DNA of 64,000 bases, from positions 1 to 64,000 of the forward strand of contig NZ_JAJOMC010000005.1 of assembly GCF_021129155.1 (NCBI RefSeq). Direction: 5' to 3'. The stretch's first letter is position 1. Each line of letters starts with the position of its first letter. Positions 38,634 through 47,444 of the stretch are shown here, in pieces. This DNA is from Arthrobacter sp. AK04 (GTDB lineage Bacteria; Actinomycetota; Actinomycetes; Actinomycetales; Micrococcaceae). The notes under the pieces were generated by a model that saw only the letters and a list, made by a program, of their open reading frames with translations, was not told the DNA's origin and did no database searches. A program made the translations under genes and the position numbers.

Positions 38634-39863
38634 GTGCCTAGCGTTCTTCCCCTTGGCGACCCGGCGCCGTCGGACGGTCTGCTGCCCCACCAGGCAGCCG
38701 ATGGTGCGGCGGAGCGGGCGTTCGGGCTTTATGTACACATCCCGTTCTGCGCGGTCCGCTGCGGGTACTGCGATTTCAACACCTATACCGCCACGGAACT
38801 TGGCGGCGGTGCCTCCCAGGACGCCTATGCCGCCACCGCAGCCTCGGAAGTGTCCCTGGCAGCCAGGGTCCTCACGGAATCAGGTCTGCCCGCGCGGCCG
38901 CTCAGCACGGTGTTCTTCGGGGGCGGCACGCCAACCCTGCTTCCCGCGGAGGACCTGGCCCTGATCCTGGGACGCGCCATCGACCAGTGGGGGATCGAGG
39001 AGGGCGCCGAGGTCACCACGGAGGCGAACCCGGACTCCGTCACCCCCAAGTCCCTTGCCATCCTCAAGGATGCCGGCTTCACCCGGATCTCGTTCGGCAT
39101 GCAGTCAGCTGTTCCCCACGTCCTCAAGGTCCTGGACAGGACCCACACGCCCAGCCGCGTGCCGCAGGTTGTGCAGTGGGCCCGCGACGCCGGACTGGCC
39201 GTCAGCCTGGACCTCATCTATGGCACGCCCGGGGAGTCCCTGGAGGACTGGCGGTACTCGCTCGAGACGGCGCTTTCCTACCAGCCGGACCACATCAGCG
39301 CCTACGCGCTGATCATCGAGGACGGAACGAAGCTTGCCGCCCAGATCCGCCGTGGTGAAGTCCCCGGGATCGACGACGACGACCACGCCGACAAGTACGA
39401 GCTCGCCGATGAGCTGATCACCAAGGCCGGCCTGGGCTGGTACGAGGTCAGCAACTGGGCGCGCACGCCCGGACAGGCCTGCCGTCACAACCTGGCCTAC
39501 TGGCGCGGCGACGACTGGTGGGGGATTGGGCCGGGGGCCCACTCGCATGTGGGCGGTGTCCGGTGGTGGAACGTCAAGCACCCCACTGCCTACGCGGGGC
39601 GCCTGGCGCAGGGAGTGTCACCGGCGGCCGGCAGGGAAACCCTGGATGGGGAAACACGGAACATGGAGCGCGTGATGCTTGAGGTCCGCCTTCAATCCGG
39701 CCTCGAGATCTCCTCGCTGGGCACCGCAGGACGGCGCGAGGTGGCCGGGCTCATCGCGGAGGAACTGATTGATCCCGCCGCCGCCTTCGCAGGCCGGCTG
39801 GTCCTCACGCTGAAAGGCCGGCTGCTGGCTGACGCCGTGGTGCGCCGGGTCCTGCCGGACTAG
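38634..39863 (+). CDS. hemW: Radical SAM family heme chaperone HemW
   Basis: 409 residues from GTG 38634 (GGAGG upstream). The radical SAM cluster is HIPFCAVRCGYCDFNTY at about residues 36-52 (CxxxCxxC). VFFGGGTPTLL, FGMQSA and the C-terminal HemN_C wing follow. Older annotation calls it oxygen-independent coproporphyrinogen oxidase, but HemW proteins bind and deliver heme. The lepA-hemW pair is common in actinobacteria and near heat-shock genes. Confidence 0.92.
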   Translation: MPSVLPLGDPAPSDGLLPHQAADGAAERAFGLYVHIPFCAVRCGYCDFNTYTATELGGGASQDAYAATAASEVSLAARVLTESGLPARPLSTVFFGGGTPTLLPAEDLALILGRAIDQWGIEEGAEVTTEANPDSVTPKSLAILKDAGFTRISFGMQSAVPHVLKVLDRTHTPSRVPQVVQWARDAGLAVSLDLIYGTPGESLEDWRYSLETALSYQPDHISAYALIIEDGTKLAAQIRRGEVPGIDDDDHADKYELADELITKAGLGWYEVSNWARTPGQACRHNLAYWRGDDWWGIGPGAHSHVGGVRWWNVKHPTAYAGRLAQGVSPAAGRETLDGETRNMERVMLEVRLQSGLEISSLGTAGRREVAGLIAEELIDPAAAFAGRLVLTLKGRLLADAVVRRVLPD

Positions 39864-39897
39864 CGGGTTCAGTGCTGGGCTGCGGGCGGTGGGCCCA

Positions 39898-39917
39898 CGC
39901 CGGCGAGGGCCCCGGCG
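39898..39917. terminator. Hairpin between convergent hemW and DUF4870 genes
   Basis: CGCCGG (39898-39903) and CCGGCG (39912-39917) pair with an 8-base loop, and a 10-base palindrome GTGGGCCCAC lies immediately 5' (39888-39897). A shared, U-tract-less terminator is inferred. Confidence 0.35.
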
Positions 39918-39948
39918 CGAGCTTGCGAGTGCTGGGAGCTGGAGGGGA

Positions 39949-40368
39949 CTACTTAATCCAGCGCAGGTTGTACTGGTAACGGTGCGGCTGGCCCTTGTTC
40001 ACATGGATGCCGGCCGCCACGGAGAAACAGGTCAGGGCAATCCAGATGAGGGTGGCAATCACGGCGAAGACGTTGCCGATCACCGGTACGAACACCAGGA
40101 TGTTCGCTACCACGGCGGCGATGGTGGGAGGCAGGCTGAAGTTCAGCGCTTCCTTGGACTCCTGCGCCGTGAAAGGGCCCCTGTCCCGGAAAATGAGGTA
40201 GATCAGAAGAGCAGGAACGCAGCCAAGGATTCCGCCAAAGTGCGCCATGGTGGCCCACTGCCGGTCTTCGCTGGCTGTCAGGGGCAGCGCATTCGCCGGA
40301 ACGCCATGGTATTCCGAACGGCCCTGGCCGCCCTGGGTGTCCCTGTGATCGCGTGCGTTTTCTGCCAC
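39949..40368 (-). CDS. DUF4870 domain membrane protein
   Basis: 139 residues from GTG 40368 (AAGGAA upstream). A polar N-terminus of ~35 residues precedes the DUF4870/TIC20-like core: ATMAHFGGILGCVPALLIYLI, then SKEALNF and two more hydrophobic helices. Function is unknown for this family. Confidence 0.85.
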   Translation of the reverse strand: MAENARDHRDTQGGQGRSEYHGVPANALPLTASEDRQWATMAHFGGILGCVPALLIYLIFRDRGPFTAQESKEALNFSLPPTIAAVVANILVFVPVIGNVFAVIATLIWIALTCFSVAAGIHVNKGQPHRYQYNLRWIK

Positions 40369-40520
40369 AGTCTGTTCCTTCTAAAAGTGCAATGGTGCTG
40401 GCTAAGAATGCATATCGGTTGAGACGGACTGCAAATGACGCAGATCCGCAGTACCAAGAATACTGGCTGGAGGCGCGGATGCCGCTCCAAGGCTCCACGC
40501 ACAGCGGCGCGGCGGTCCGG

Positions 40521-41366
40521 TCAGGGAACCGTCAGGAAGTCAATGACTTCCTCCACCCTCCCCAGCAGGGAGGCTTCCAGGTCCGCGTAGGTGCGGACAG
40601 CGCCCAGCAACTTCTGCCACCCAAGCCCAATATCCTCCTTGGTGGCATGGGGCCAGCCGAACGCGGCAAGGATCCCGGTCTTCCAGTCCTGCCCGCGCGG
40701 CACCACCGGCCATTTTTCGATGCCCAGCACGGCAGGCCGGATCGCCTGCCAGACGTCCACGTAGGGGTGGCCCACGATCAGCACGTTCCCGGCAGCCCCC
40801 GGTGAGGCCATCACGGCGTCCGCAATGCGTGACTCCTTGGAGTCCGGCACCAGGTGGTCCACCAGGACCCCCAGCCGCCGGCCCGGACCGGGCCTGAAGT
40901 CTGCCACTGCCGCGGCAAGGTCGTCGATGCCGTGGAGGGGTTCGACGACGATGCCTTCCACCCGAAGGTCGTCTCCCCAGACCTTCTCCACCAGTTCGGC
41001 GTCGTGCTTTCCCTCCACCCAGATCCGGCTGGCCTTGGCGACCTGCGCGCGCTGGCCGGCCACCCGGACCGAACCTGATGCTGTCCTGCCGGTGGCGGCG
41101 GGTGCCTGCCGCGGCGCCGGGGGAAGAAGCTTAATGGCCTGGCCTTCGAGGAGGAAGCCGAAGCCCAGGCGGAAAGACCTTGATTTGCCGCGCCTGTCTT
41201 CCAGAGCCACCACATGCATGCCCCCGGACTTCTCCACGCGTGTCACGGCGCCCACCCAGCCGGACTGGACATCCTCCAGCACCATTCCCCGTTCAACAGG
41301 AACTTCAGGCAATTCCGCCTTTGACGGAGCGGACATGTCCTGGGGGCCCCAGTTCTGGTACTGCAT
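40521..41366 (-). CDS. DUF3097 family protein with TOPRIM-like segment
   Basis: 281 residues from ATG 41366. The N-terminal part (about 20-75) looks like a small beta domain (VERGMVLEDVQSGWVGAVTR). From about 115 the segment IWVEGKHDAELVEKVWGDDL resembles the first strand and glutamate of TOPRIM domains, followed by VLVDHLVPDSKESRIAD in place of the DxD strand. DUF3097 is confined to actinobacteria and has no established role. It is divergent from the CIRCE-controlled hrcA. A nucleic-acid function is inferred from the TOPRIM resemblance. Confidence 0.85.
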   Translation of the reverse strand: MQYQNWGPQDMSAPSKAELPEVPVERGMVLEDVQSGWVGAVTRVEKSGGMHVVALEDRRGKSRSFRLGFGFLLEGQAIKLLPPAPRQAPAATGRTASGSVRVAGQRAQVAKASRIWVEGKHDAELVEKVWGDDLRVEGIVVEPLHGIDDLAAAVADFRPGPGRRLGVLVDHLVPDSKESRIADAVMASPGAAGNVLIVGHPYVDVWQAIRPAVLGIEKWPVVPRGQDWKTGILAAFGWPHATKEDIGLGWQKLLGAVRTYADLEASLLGRVEEVIDFLTVP

Positions 41367-41443
41367 GATTCACTCCGCCTAGCGCTCGATCACAGGTCCG
41401 GAATTTCGCCCGGAGCGGTACCAATGCTAGCAACGGGGAGAGG

Positions 41444-41482
41444 CATAATAGACTGTTAGCACTTGGGCATGTCGAGTGCTAA
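41444..41482 (+). promoter_or_regulatory. hrcA promoter with CIRCE operator
   Basis: TTAGCACTT-N9-GAGTGCTAA at 41456-41482 is the CIRCE element bound by HrcA (consensus left arm TTAGCACTC, one mismatch). The -10 CATAAT at 41444-41449 puts the transcription start at 41456, the first base of CIRCE, so HrcA binding would block initiation directly. This implies autorepression of hrcA-dnaJ and heat induction. Confidence 0.9.
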
Positions 41483-41541
41483 ACGATGAGCGGCACAGCG
41501 CGGGCGGCGCGGCCGCCCCGAACCCTGGATGGAGGTGGAGT

Positions 41542-42555
41542 GTGAGCGAGCCACGCAAACTTGAAGTACTCCGTGCCATCGTGGAGGACTATGTCCACTC
41601 GCGCGAGCCCGTGGGGTCCAAAGCCCTGGTGGAGCGGCACCATCTCGGTGTGTCCAGCGCAACCATCAGGAACGACATGGCGGCCCTGGAGGAAGAGGGC
41701 CTGATCACGGCTCCGCACACCAGCGCCGGCCGGATCCCCACGGACAAGGGCTACCGGCTGTTCGTCGACCAGATCTCCGCCGTCAAGCCGCTGTCCCAGG
41801 CGGAGCGCCGCGCCATCCAGTCCCTGCTTGAAGGATCGGATGACCTGGACGACGTCCTGGACCGGACCGTCCGGCTGCTGTCGCAGCTCACCAACCAGGT
41901 TGCAGTGGTCCAGTACCCGCACCTGAGCAGGGCACTGGTCCGGCATATCGAATTCGTCCTCCTGGCCCCGCGGAAGGTGCTGGTGGTGTTGATCGCCAAC
42001 AGCGGCAAGGTGGAGCAGCGTGTTATCGACGTCGGACAGGACCTGGGGGACGAAGCCCTGGCGGGTCTTCGGTCCCGGTTCCTTGGCTCGCTTGCCGGAA
42101 CACCACTGAGCCAGCTGTCCCAGTCCCTGCCAGCGGTGGTGGCCATGGCCGCCCCGGGGCAGCGGCAGGCGGCCCAGGCCCTCGCTATCGGCCTGGAGGC
42201 GCTGGCACAGAGCAGCCGCGAGGAACGCATGGTCATGGCGGGCACAGCCAACCTGGCAAGGTCCAACGTGGACTTCCCGCTCAGCATCGGCCCAGTGCTG
42301 GAAGCACTTGAGGAGCAGGTTGTTATGCTCCGCCTGTTGAGCGAGATGGCGCAGGACCACCGCGGGGTGGCTGTCAGCATTGGCCGCGAGAATCCCTACG
42401 ACGGGCTGGCCGAGGCATCGGTTGTAGCCACGGGCTACGGCCCGGACAGCGCAGCGAAAATCGGCGTGCTCGGGCCAACACGCATGGACTATCCCACCAC
42501 CATGGCCGCCGTCAGGGCAGTTGCCCGCTACCTTTCCCGGATCCTGGGCCCCTGA
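41542..42555 (+). CDS. hrcA: Heat-inducible transcriptional repressor HrcA
   Basis: 337 residues from GTG 41542 with GGAGGTGGAG upstream; the open frame before it covers the CIRCE site. The winged-helix N-terminus ([24 protein letters not shown] and [18 protein letters not shown]) and the C-terminal HrcA domain are full length. It represses class I heat-shock genes through CIRCE and is released on heat shock, with GroEL as the usual titrator. First gene of hrcA-dnaJ-rsmE. Confidence 0.96.
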   Translation: MSEPRKLEVLRAIVEDYVHSREPVGSKALVERHHLGVSSATIRNDMAALEEEGLITAPHTSAGRIPTDKGYRLFVDQISAVKPLSQAERRAIQSLLEGSDDLDDVLDRTVRLLSQLTNQVAVVQYPHLSRALVRHIEFVLLAPRKVLVVLIANSGKVEQRVIDVGQDLGDEALAGLRSRFLGSLAGTPLSQLSQSLPAVVAMAAPGQRQAAQALAIGLEALAQSSREERMVMAGTANLARSNVDFPLSIGPVLEALEEQVVMLRLLSEMAQDHRGVAVSIGRENPYDGLAEASVVATGYGPDSAAKIGVLGPTRMDYPTTMAAVRAVARYLSRILGP

Positions 42556-42636
42556 GGTCCATCCCGGGCCACTGGACACCCACAGCATTTCCAGCAGTCC
42601 AACTGCAGGCAGTACAACAAGGAAGAGATACGAACT

Positions 42637-43764
42637 TTGAGCAGCCACTACGACGTCCTTGGAGTCTCACCGGAGGCCACGGGAGAAGAGATCAAGAAGG
42701 CCTACCGCAAGCTGGCACGCACCCTGCACCCGGACGTCAACCCGGGTGAGGACGCGTCGGACCGCTTCAAGGCTGTAACCCACGCCTATGAAGTCCTGTC
42801 CGACCCGCAGAAACGCCGGGTATATGACACCACGGGCAACGAAAACGGCACGGACAATGGCTTCGGCGGAGGCAGTTACGCCGGCCAGGGGTTCGCGTTC
42901 CAGGACATTTTCGACACCTTCTTTGGCGCCGGCGGTTCCACCGGCCCGGCTTCCCGCGTGCGGCGCGGGCAGGATGCCCTCATCAGCGTGCGGATCGAAC
43001 TGCGCGACGCTGTCTTCGGTGTCAATAAGAAGCTCGAAGTGGACACTGCGGTCACGTGCCCAACCTGTGAGGGTTCCTGCTGCCAGCCCGGCAGCCATCC
43101 GGAACGCTGCGACATCTGTGGCGGCAGCGGCCAGGTCCAGCGCGCCGTCCGTTCCATCCTGGGACAGGTCATGACCGCGGCCCCATGCGGAACCTGTGAA
43201 GGCTTCGGCACCGTCATCAAGGACCCGTGCAACGAATGCAGCGGCCAGGGGCGCATCCGCAGCCGCCGTTCGCTGACCATCAAGGTTCCCGCCGGCGTAG
43301 CCACCGGAACGCGCATCCAGCTTTCCGGCCAGGGGGAGGCAGGCCCGGCTGGCGGACCTTCCGGTGACCTGTACGTTGAGATCCGCGTCAACAACGACGC
43401 CACCTACGTCCGCGACAACGACGATCTCCACGCCACCCTCCACATCCCCATGACGGCCGCCGCCCTGGGCACCGAAGTAAGCCTGGAAACGTTCGACGGG
43501 GCACAGGAAATCGACGTCAAGCCCGGCACCCAGTCCGGCGAAATCATTACCCTTCGCGGACTTGGCGTGACCCACCTGCGCGGTTACGGCCGCGGCGACC
43601 TCAAGGTTCACCTGCAGGTTGAAACGCCCGCCAAGCTTGATGCCGCGCAGGAAGAGCTCATGCGGCAGCTGGCCAAAATGCGCGGTGAGCAGATCACCGA
43701 GGGCAAGCTTGCAGCCAGCGGCGGCATGTTCGCCAAGCTCCGGGACCGGCTCGGTAACCTGTAG
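42637..43764 (+). CDS. dnaJ: Chaperone protein DnaJ (DnaJ2)
   Basis: 375 residues from TTG 42637 (GGAAGAG upstream). J domain with HPD at 31-33, a glycine/phenylalanine-rich linker (about 70-105), and the zinc-binding domain with four CxxC repeats: [32 protein letters not shown]. The first repeat ends SC instead of GxG. C-terminal substrate domains complete. It stimulates DnaK. The hrcA-linked copy is usually called DnaJ2 in actinobacteria; no dnaK is here. Confidence 0.95.
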   Translation: MSSHYDVLGVSPEATGEEIKKAYRKLARTLHPDVNPGEDASDRFKAVTHAYEVLSDPQKRRVYDTTGNENGTDNGFGGGSYAGQGFAFQDIFDTFFGAGGSTGPASRVRRGQDALISVRIELRDAVFGVNKKLEVDTAVTCPTCEGSCCQPGSHPERCDICGGSGQVQRAVRSILGQVMTAAPCGTCEGFGTVIKDPCNECSGQGRIRSRRSLTIKVPAGVATGTRIQLSGQGEAGPAGGPSGDLYVEIRVNNDATYVRDNDDLHATLHIPMTAAALGTEVSLETFDGAQEIDVKPGTQSGEIITLRGLGVTHLRGYGRGDLKVHLQVETPAKLDAAQEELMRQLAKMRGEQITEGKLAASGGMFAKLRDRLGNL

Positions 43765-43766
43765 CG

Positions 43767-44546
43767 GTGAGCAACCCTGTCTTCTTCACCCCGCCCGGGT
43801 CCCTGGACCACATGACGGCGGGGCGGGCCTTTGTCCTCGACGGGACCGAGGCGCGGCACGCCGTCACGGTCAAGCGGCTCGCCCCGGGCGAGCCCGTCGA
43901 CATTGTTGACGGTGCGGGGACGCGGATGAGCGGACGGGTGCTTGCGGCGTCGCCCGCCGCCCTCGAGGTGGAGTGCACCTCCGTTGCTGTGGAGGAGCGT
44001 CCGGCCACGAGGCTGGTGCTGGTGCAGGCCCTGGCCAAGGGCGACAGGGATGAACTCGCCATCGAAACGGCCACCGAACTCGGAATCGACGCCGTCATAC
44101 CCTGGCAGTCCGAACGGTCCATCGTGCGGTGGAAGGGCGACCGGGCAGCTAAGGCCCACGCGAAGTGGCAGTCGGTGGTGGCGGCAGCAGCCAAGCAGGC
44201 GCGCCGCGCATGGGTCCCCGAGGTGCGGCCCGCCGTCGACACTGCCGCGCTGGCCGGACTCGTAGAGGCCGCAGGGCTGGCCATTATCCTCCATGAAGAC
44301 GCCGTGCGCCCCCTGCGCACCGTACTGGAAACCTGGCAGGGCCACGATGGAACGGAACCCCGCGAAGTGCTGCTGATCGTCGGGCCGGAAGGCGGCATCA
44401 GCCCCAGGGAAGTAACAAGGCTCTGCGGTAACGGCGCCCTCACCGCACTGCTGGGGCACCATGTCCTGCGCTCATCAACCGCCGGGCCGGCCGCCGTCGT
44501 CCTTGCCAGCGACGTCCTGGGCCGTTGGACCGCGCCCCCGCCCTGA
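43767..44546 (+). CDS. rsmE: 16S rRNA m3U1498 methyltransferase
   Basis: 259 residues from GTG 43767, two bases after the dnaJ stop, so translation is coupled. SPOUT-class methyltransferase: an N-terminal PUA-like domain (about 1-75), then the knotted domain with LVQALAKGDRDELAIETATELG near 82-103 and the SAM-binding knot LIVGPEGGISPREV near residue 210 plus LLGHHVLRSSTAGPAAV. The hrcA-dnaJ-rsmE order is conserved. Confidence 0.94.
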   Translation: MSNPVFFTPPGSLDHMTAGRAFVLDGTEARHAVTVKRLAPGEPVDIVDGAGTRMSGRVLAASPAALEVECTSVAVEERPATRLVLVQALAKGDRDELAIETATELGIDAVIPWQSERSIVRWKGDRAAKAHAKWQSVVAAAAKQARRAWVPEVRPAVDTAALAGLVEAAGLAIILHEDAVRPLRTVLETWQGHDGTEPREVLLIVGPEGGISPREVTRLCGNGALTALLGHHVLRSSTAGPAAVVLASDVLGRWTAPPP

Positions 44547-44572
44547 ACCTGCCGGAGTTTCCGGCTGGGCAG

Positions 44573-45541
44573 CTACCGGACCTTAAAGGCCCGCGAGTCC
44601 TCATTCTGGTCCGGCTGATCGCCGGCGCCGGCCTGGGCCACCTTCAGTTCGTAGTCGCCGGCCGGCAGCGTGAGGGCAAGCGTAAACAGGCCGGCCTGGC
44701 CCGGCTCCGCGGCCGCCGTCGTCTCCCCGGTCAGGAACGGCACCTTGGTGCCGTCCTCCTCCGCCCGCAGGATCTGCCAGCGGAGCTTTCCGCCGGAAAG
44801 GGTGCTCCGGCCGGTGATCTTGACACTCCCGGCCGCAACTTCTGAGTTTTCCTGCGGATCAATGATCCAGACAGGGGCCACCATGCCGCTGGCCCTGGTC
44901 ATCAGCTCACCCAGCTGGATGTGGCCGAAAGCGACGTAGTCGGTGTGCCCATCCACCAGGATCCGCACCCGGATCTGCTGCCCGGAATCGATAAGCCCTG
45001 AACTCGCCGCGGCGGCGGTGGCCGTGTACACAAGCTGCTGGACAGCGCGGCCGGCCATGTCGGCGTCGAGGTTGCTGTTGAAAGCGTCCTCCGAGACATC
45101 CACGGTGATGACGTCCTTGCCCGAGATGGAGGTGGCAAGCTGGCTTGGGCTCTGCCACGGGGTAAAGAAATCCGGGTCAAGGGGCTTGTCCGACATCATC
45201 GCCCGCAAAGCCCGCGTCACCGGGTTCTCCTGCTCAGGCACGTCCCGGAATTCCCGGTAAAGGAAGACGCTGCTGTTGCTCCTGCCAATCCAGTAGACGG
45301 GCGCTTTGTTGGACGATTGCGTCGTCTCCAGCGGCGCGCTGGTGGAAGGCGCGGTGCCGGTCGCGGCGGGGCCGGAGCCCAGGGCGCTGGTGGGTGAGGG
45401 ACTTGGCTCGGCCAGGCAGCCCGCCAGGAGCGGAGCCACCATCAGAACCACTGCCAGGAGGCCAGGGCGCACAGAACCGCCAGGTCGTCCTGCCCTGCGG
45501 GGCGCAGCAGATTCCGGCACGTTTGTTGCCTGTCCTTTCAT
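44573..45541 (-). CDS. GerMN/Gmad2 domain lipoprotein
   Basis: 322 residues from ATG 45541; the longer open frame is not supported by an RBS. A lipoprotein signal peptide ends in the lipobox LLAGC with C42. After a Ser/Thr/Pro linker, a GerMN domain (about 85-215, VYWIGRSNSSVFLYREFRDV) is followed by a Gmad2 immunoglobulin-like domain (about 225-322, PVWIIDPQENSEVAAGSVKI). It should be anchored outside the membrane and may bind cell-wall material or partner proteins; the role is unknown. It is inserted between rsmE and phoH, neighbours that are closer in other actinobacteria. Confidence 0.85.
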   Translation of the reverse strand: MKGQATNVPESAAPRRAGRPGGSVRPGLLAVVLMVAPLLAGCLAEPSPSPTSALGSGPAATGTAPSTSAPLETTQSSNKAPVYWIGRSNSSVFLYREFRDVPEQENPVTRALRAMMSDKPLDPDFFTPWQSPSQLATSISGKDVITVDVSEDAFNSNLDADMAGRAVQQLVYTATAAAASSGLIDSGQQIRVRILVDGHTDYVAFGHIQLGELMTRASGMVAPVWIIDPQENSEVAAGSVKITGRSTLSGGKLRWQILRAEEDGTKVPFLTGETTAAAEPGQAGLFTLALTLPAGDYELKVAQAGAGDQPDQNEDSRAFKVR

Positions 45542-45885
45542 GAATGGCGGGCCGCTCCCCAGGCGGCAGATCCAGCAGTGGCTGGATTTCCAGCATGGCA
45601 CAGGGCCTGGAGCTGAAGGGCCGGATACGGGCCTCCTGGAGGAACTGCAACGGGAACGATATGAGGCCGATATGAAGTTGATACCTAATGGCGGAACCAA
45701 CGGCCCTGCCATGTTGCCGGAAGCCGCCGGCCATTCCCTTTTCAGTCGTTGATGCGGTCCTGGCGTAAGATGGAAGGATCGCTGGTCAAGGCGCAACCGG
45801 TACATCGTCCAAGTACAACGTCCGGCCGCCGGCAGCGGGAATTGTTCCGGACTTTGAGGGGATCACGGGCCTGCGGGCCATCACT
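45542..45885. other. Intergenic region between the GerMN lipoprotein and phoH
   Basis: 344 bases between divergent genes. TAAGAT at 45766-45771 (TAnnnT) is a likely -10 for phoH and predicts a leader of about 108 bases. Open frames here on either strand show no recognisable domain. I see no strong hairpin. Confidence 0.45.
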
Positions 45886-46974
45886 ATGACTGAATCAGCG
45901 AATGGCAAGCGCCGGCTCAACACGGGAGAAGGCGCTGCGGGGGAATTTCCCCATACCCTCCCCGGCAGCCGTACCGAGGTAGTCCTTTTCGACAACTCCG
46001 ACCAGATGGTCCAGTCCCTTGGCAGCCACGATGAGGCCCTGCGGTACATCGAGGAACAGTTTCCGGACGTCAACTTCCATGTCCGCGGCAACGAGCTCTC
46101 CATCACCGGTCCCGCCAGCGACGTGCCCCGCATCATGCGCCTCCTCCACGAGGTCCGCGGCCTCGTGGCCCGCGGCACGGTGATCAGCCCGGCGGTGCTG
46201 CAGCAGCTTGTTGCGCTGCTCCGCACCCAGTCCCTGCAGAACCCCGTGGACGTGCTGACCCACGACATCCTGTCCAGCCGCGGAAAAACCATTCGCCCGA
46301 AGACGCTGAACCAGAAAACGTATGTTGATGCCATCGACACCAACACGGTCATTTTCGGCATCGGTCCGGCAGGAACCGGCAAGACCTACCTCGCGATGGC
46401 GAAGGCCGTCCAGGCACTGCAGCAGAAAGAGGTCAGCCGCATTATCCTGACCCGTCCCGCTGTAGAGGCGGGGGAGCGGTTGGGTTTCCTTCCCGGGACC
46501 CTCAGCGACAAGATCGATCCCTATCTGCGCCCGCTCTACGATGCCCTGCACGACATGATGGATCCTGAATCCATTCCCCGCCTGATGGCGGCCGGCACCA
46601 TCGAAGTGGCGCCCTTGGCCTACATGCGCGGGCGGACGCTCAACGACGCCTTCATCATCCTTGACGAGGCGCAGAACACCACGCCGGAGCAGATGAAGAT
46701 GTTCCTTACCAGGCTCGGCTTCGGGTCAAAGATGGTGGTCACCGGTGACGTCACCCAGGTGGACCTGCCTTTCGGCACCCGATCCGGACTCCGTATCGTC
46801 GAGGAAATCCTCCAGGGCATAGAAGGCGTCAGCTTCTCGGTCCTGGACGCGGCAGACGTCGTCCGGCACAGGCTCGTAGGCGATATCGTCAACGCCTACA
46901 GCATCTGGGATGAAACCCAGCGCAGCCGGGTTAAGCACTCGGCCGGCGCCGCCAAACGGGGGGAACACGCGTGA
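45886..46974 (+). CDS. PhoH family ATPase
   Basis: 362 residues from ATG 45886. An N-terminal KH-like region (about 35-95) precedes the P-loop GPAGTGKTYLA at about 161-171, Walker B FIILDEAQN and the arginine-rich end of the AAA-like core. PhoH proteins are ATPases linked to RNA metabolism. It overlaps ybeY by four bases (GTGA), and the phoH-ybeY pairing supports a ribosome-maturation role. Confidence 0.93.
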   Translation: MTESANGKRRLNTGEGAAGEFPHTLPGSRTEVVLFDNSDQMVQSLGSHDEALRYIEEQFPDVNFHVRGNELSITGPASDVPRIMRLLHEVRGLVARGTVISPAVLQQLVALLRTQSLQNPVDVLTHDILSSRGKTIRPKTLNQKTYVDAIDTNTVIFGIGPAGTGKTYLAMAKAVQALQQKEVSRIILTRPAVEAGERLGFLPGTLSDKIDPYLRPLYDALHDMMDPESIPRLMAAGTIEVAPLAYMRGRTLNDAFIILDEAQNTTPEQMKMFLTRLGFGSKMVVTGDVTQVDLPFGTRSGLRIVEEILQGIEGVSFSVLDAADVVRHRLVGDIVNAYSIWDETQRSRVKHSAGAAKRGEHA

Positions 46975-47444
46975 GCATCGAGGTCAACAATGAATCCGGC
47001 GTCCAGGTGGACGAAGCGGAAATCGTGGCGTTGTCCCGGTACATCTTTGAGCAGCTGTATATCCACCCGCAGGCGGAACTGTCCGTCCTGCTGGTGGACG
47101 AGCCCGCCATGGAGAAACTCCACATCGAGCTGATGGACGAGCCCGGTTCCACCGATGTCCTGTCCGTTCCCATGGACGAGCTGACTCCCGGAACACCGGA
47201 CCGGCCCACCCCCCAGGGCATGCTCGGCGACATTGCCATTTGCCCGCAGGTTGCCCGGGTGCAGGCCAAGAACGCGGGCCACACCCTGCAGGACGAGATG
47301 CTCCTGCTGACCACGCACGGAATCCTCCACCTCCTCGGATACGACCATGCAGAACCCGAGGAGAAGGCCGAGATGTTCGGGCTCCAGCGTGAGCTGCTGT
47401 CCGGCTTCACCGGCAAAGAAGCGCCCGCCGAGACCACCCAGTGA
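46971..47444 (+). CDS. ybeY: rRNA maturation endoribonuclease YbeY
   Basis: 157 residues from GTG 46971. The metal site HGILHLLGYDH (about 116-126) gives the H-x3-H-x5-H triad of the UPF0054 family. It acts in 16S rRNA 3'-end maturation and ribosome quality control. Overlaps phoH by four bases and the next gene by four bases, so it sits in a tight operon phoH-ybeY-CBS protein-era. Confidence 0.95.
   Translation: MSIEVNNESGVQVDEAEIVALSRYIFEQLYIHPQAELSVLLVDEPAMEKLHIELMDEPGSTDVLSVPMDELTPGTPDRPTPQGMLGDIAICPQVARVQAKNAGHTLQDEMLLLTTHGILHLLGYDHAEPEEKAEMFGLQRELLSGFTGKEAPAETTQ

Noticed and set aside
41479..42648. 389-codon minus-strand frame covering CIRCE and hrcA
   Set aside because: Antisense to hrcA and its operator, with no SD and no domain.
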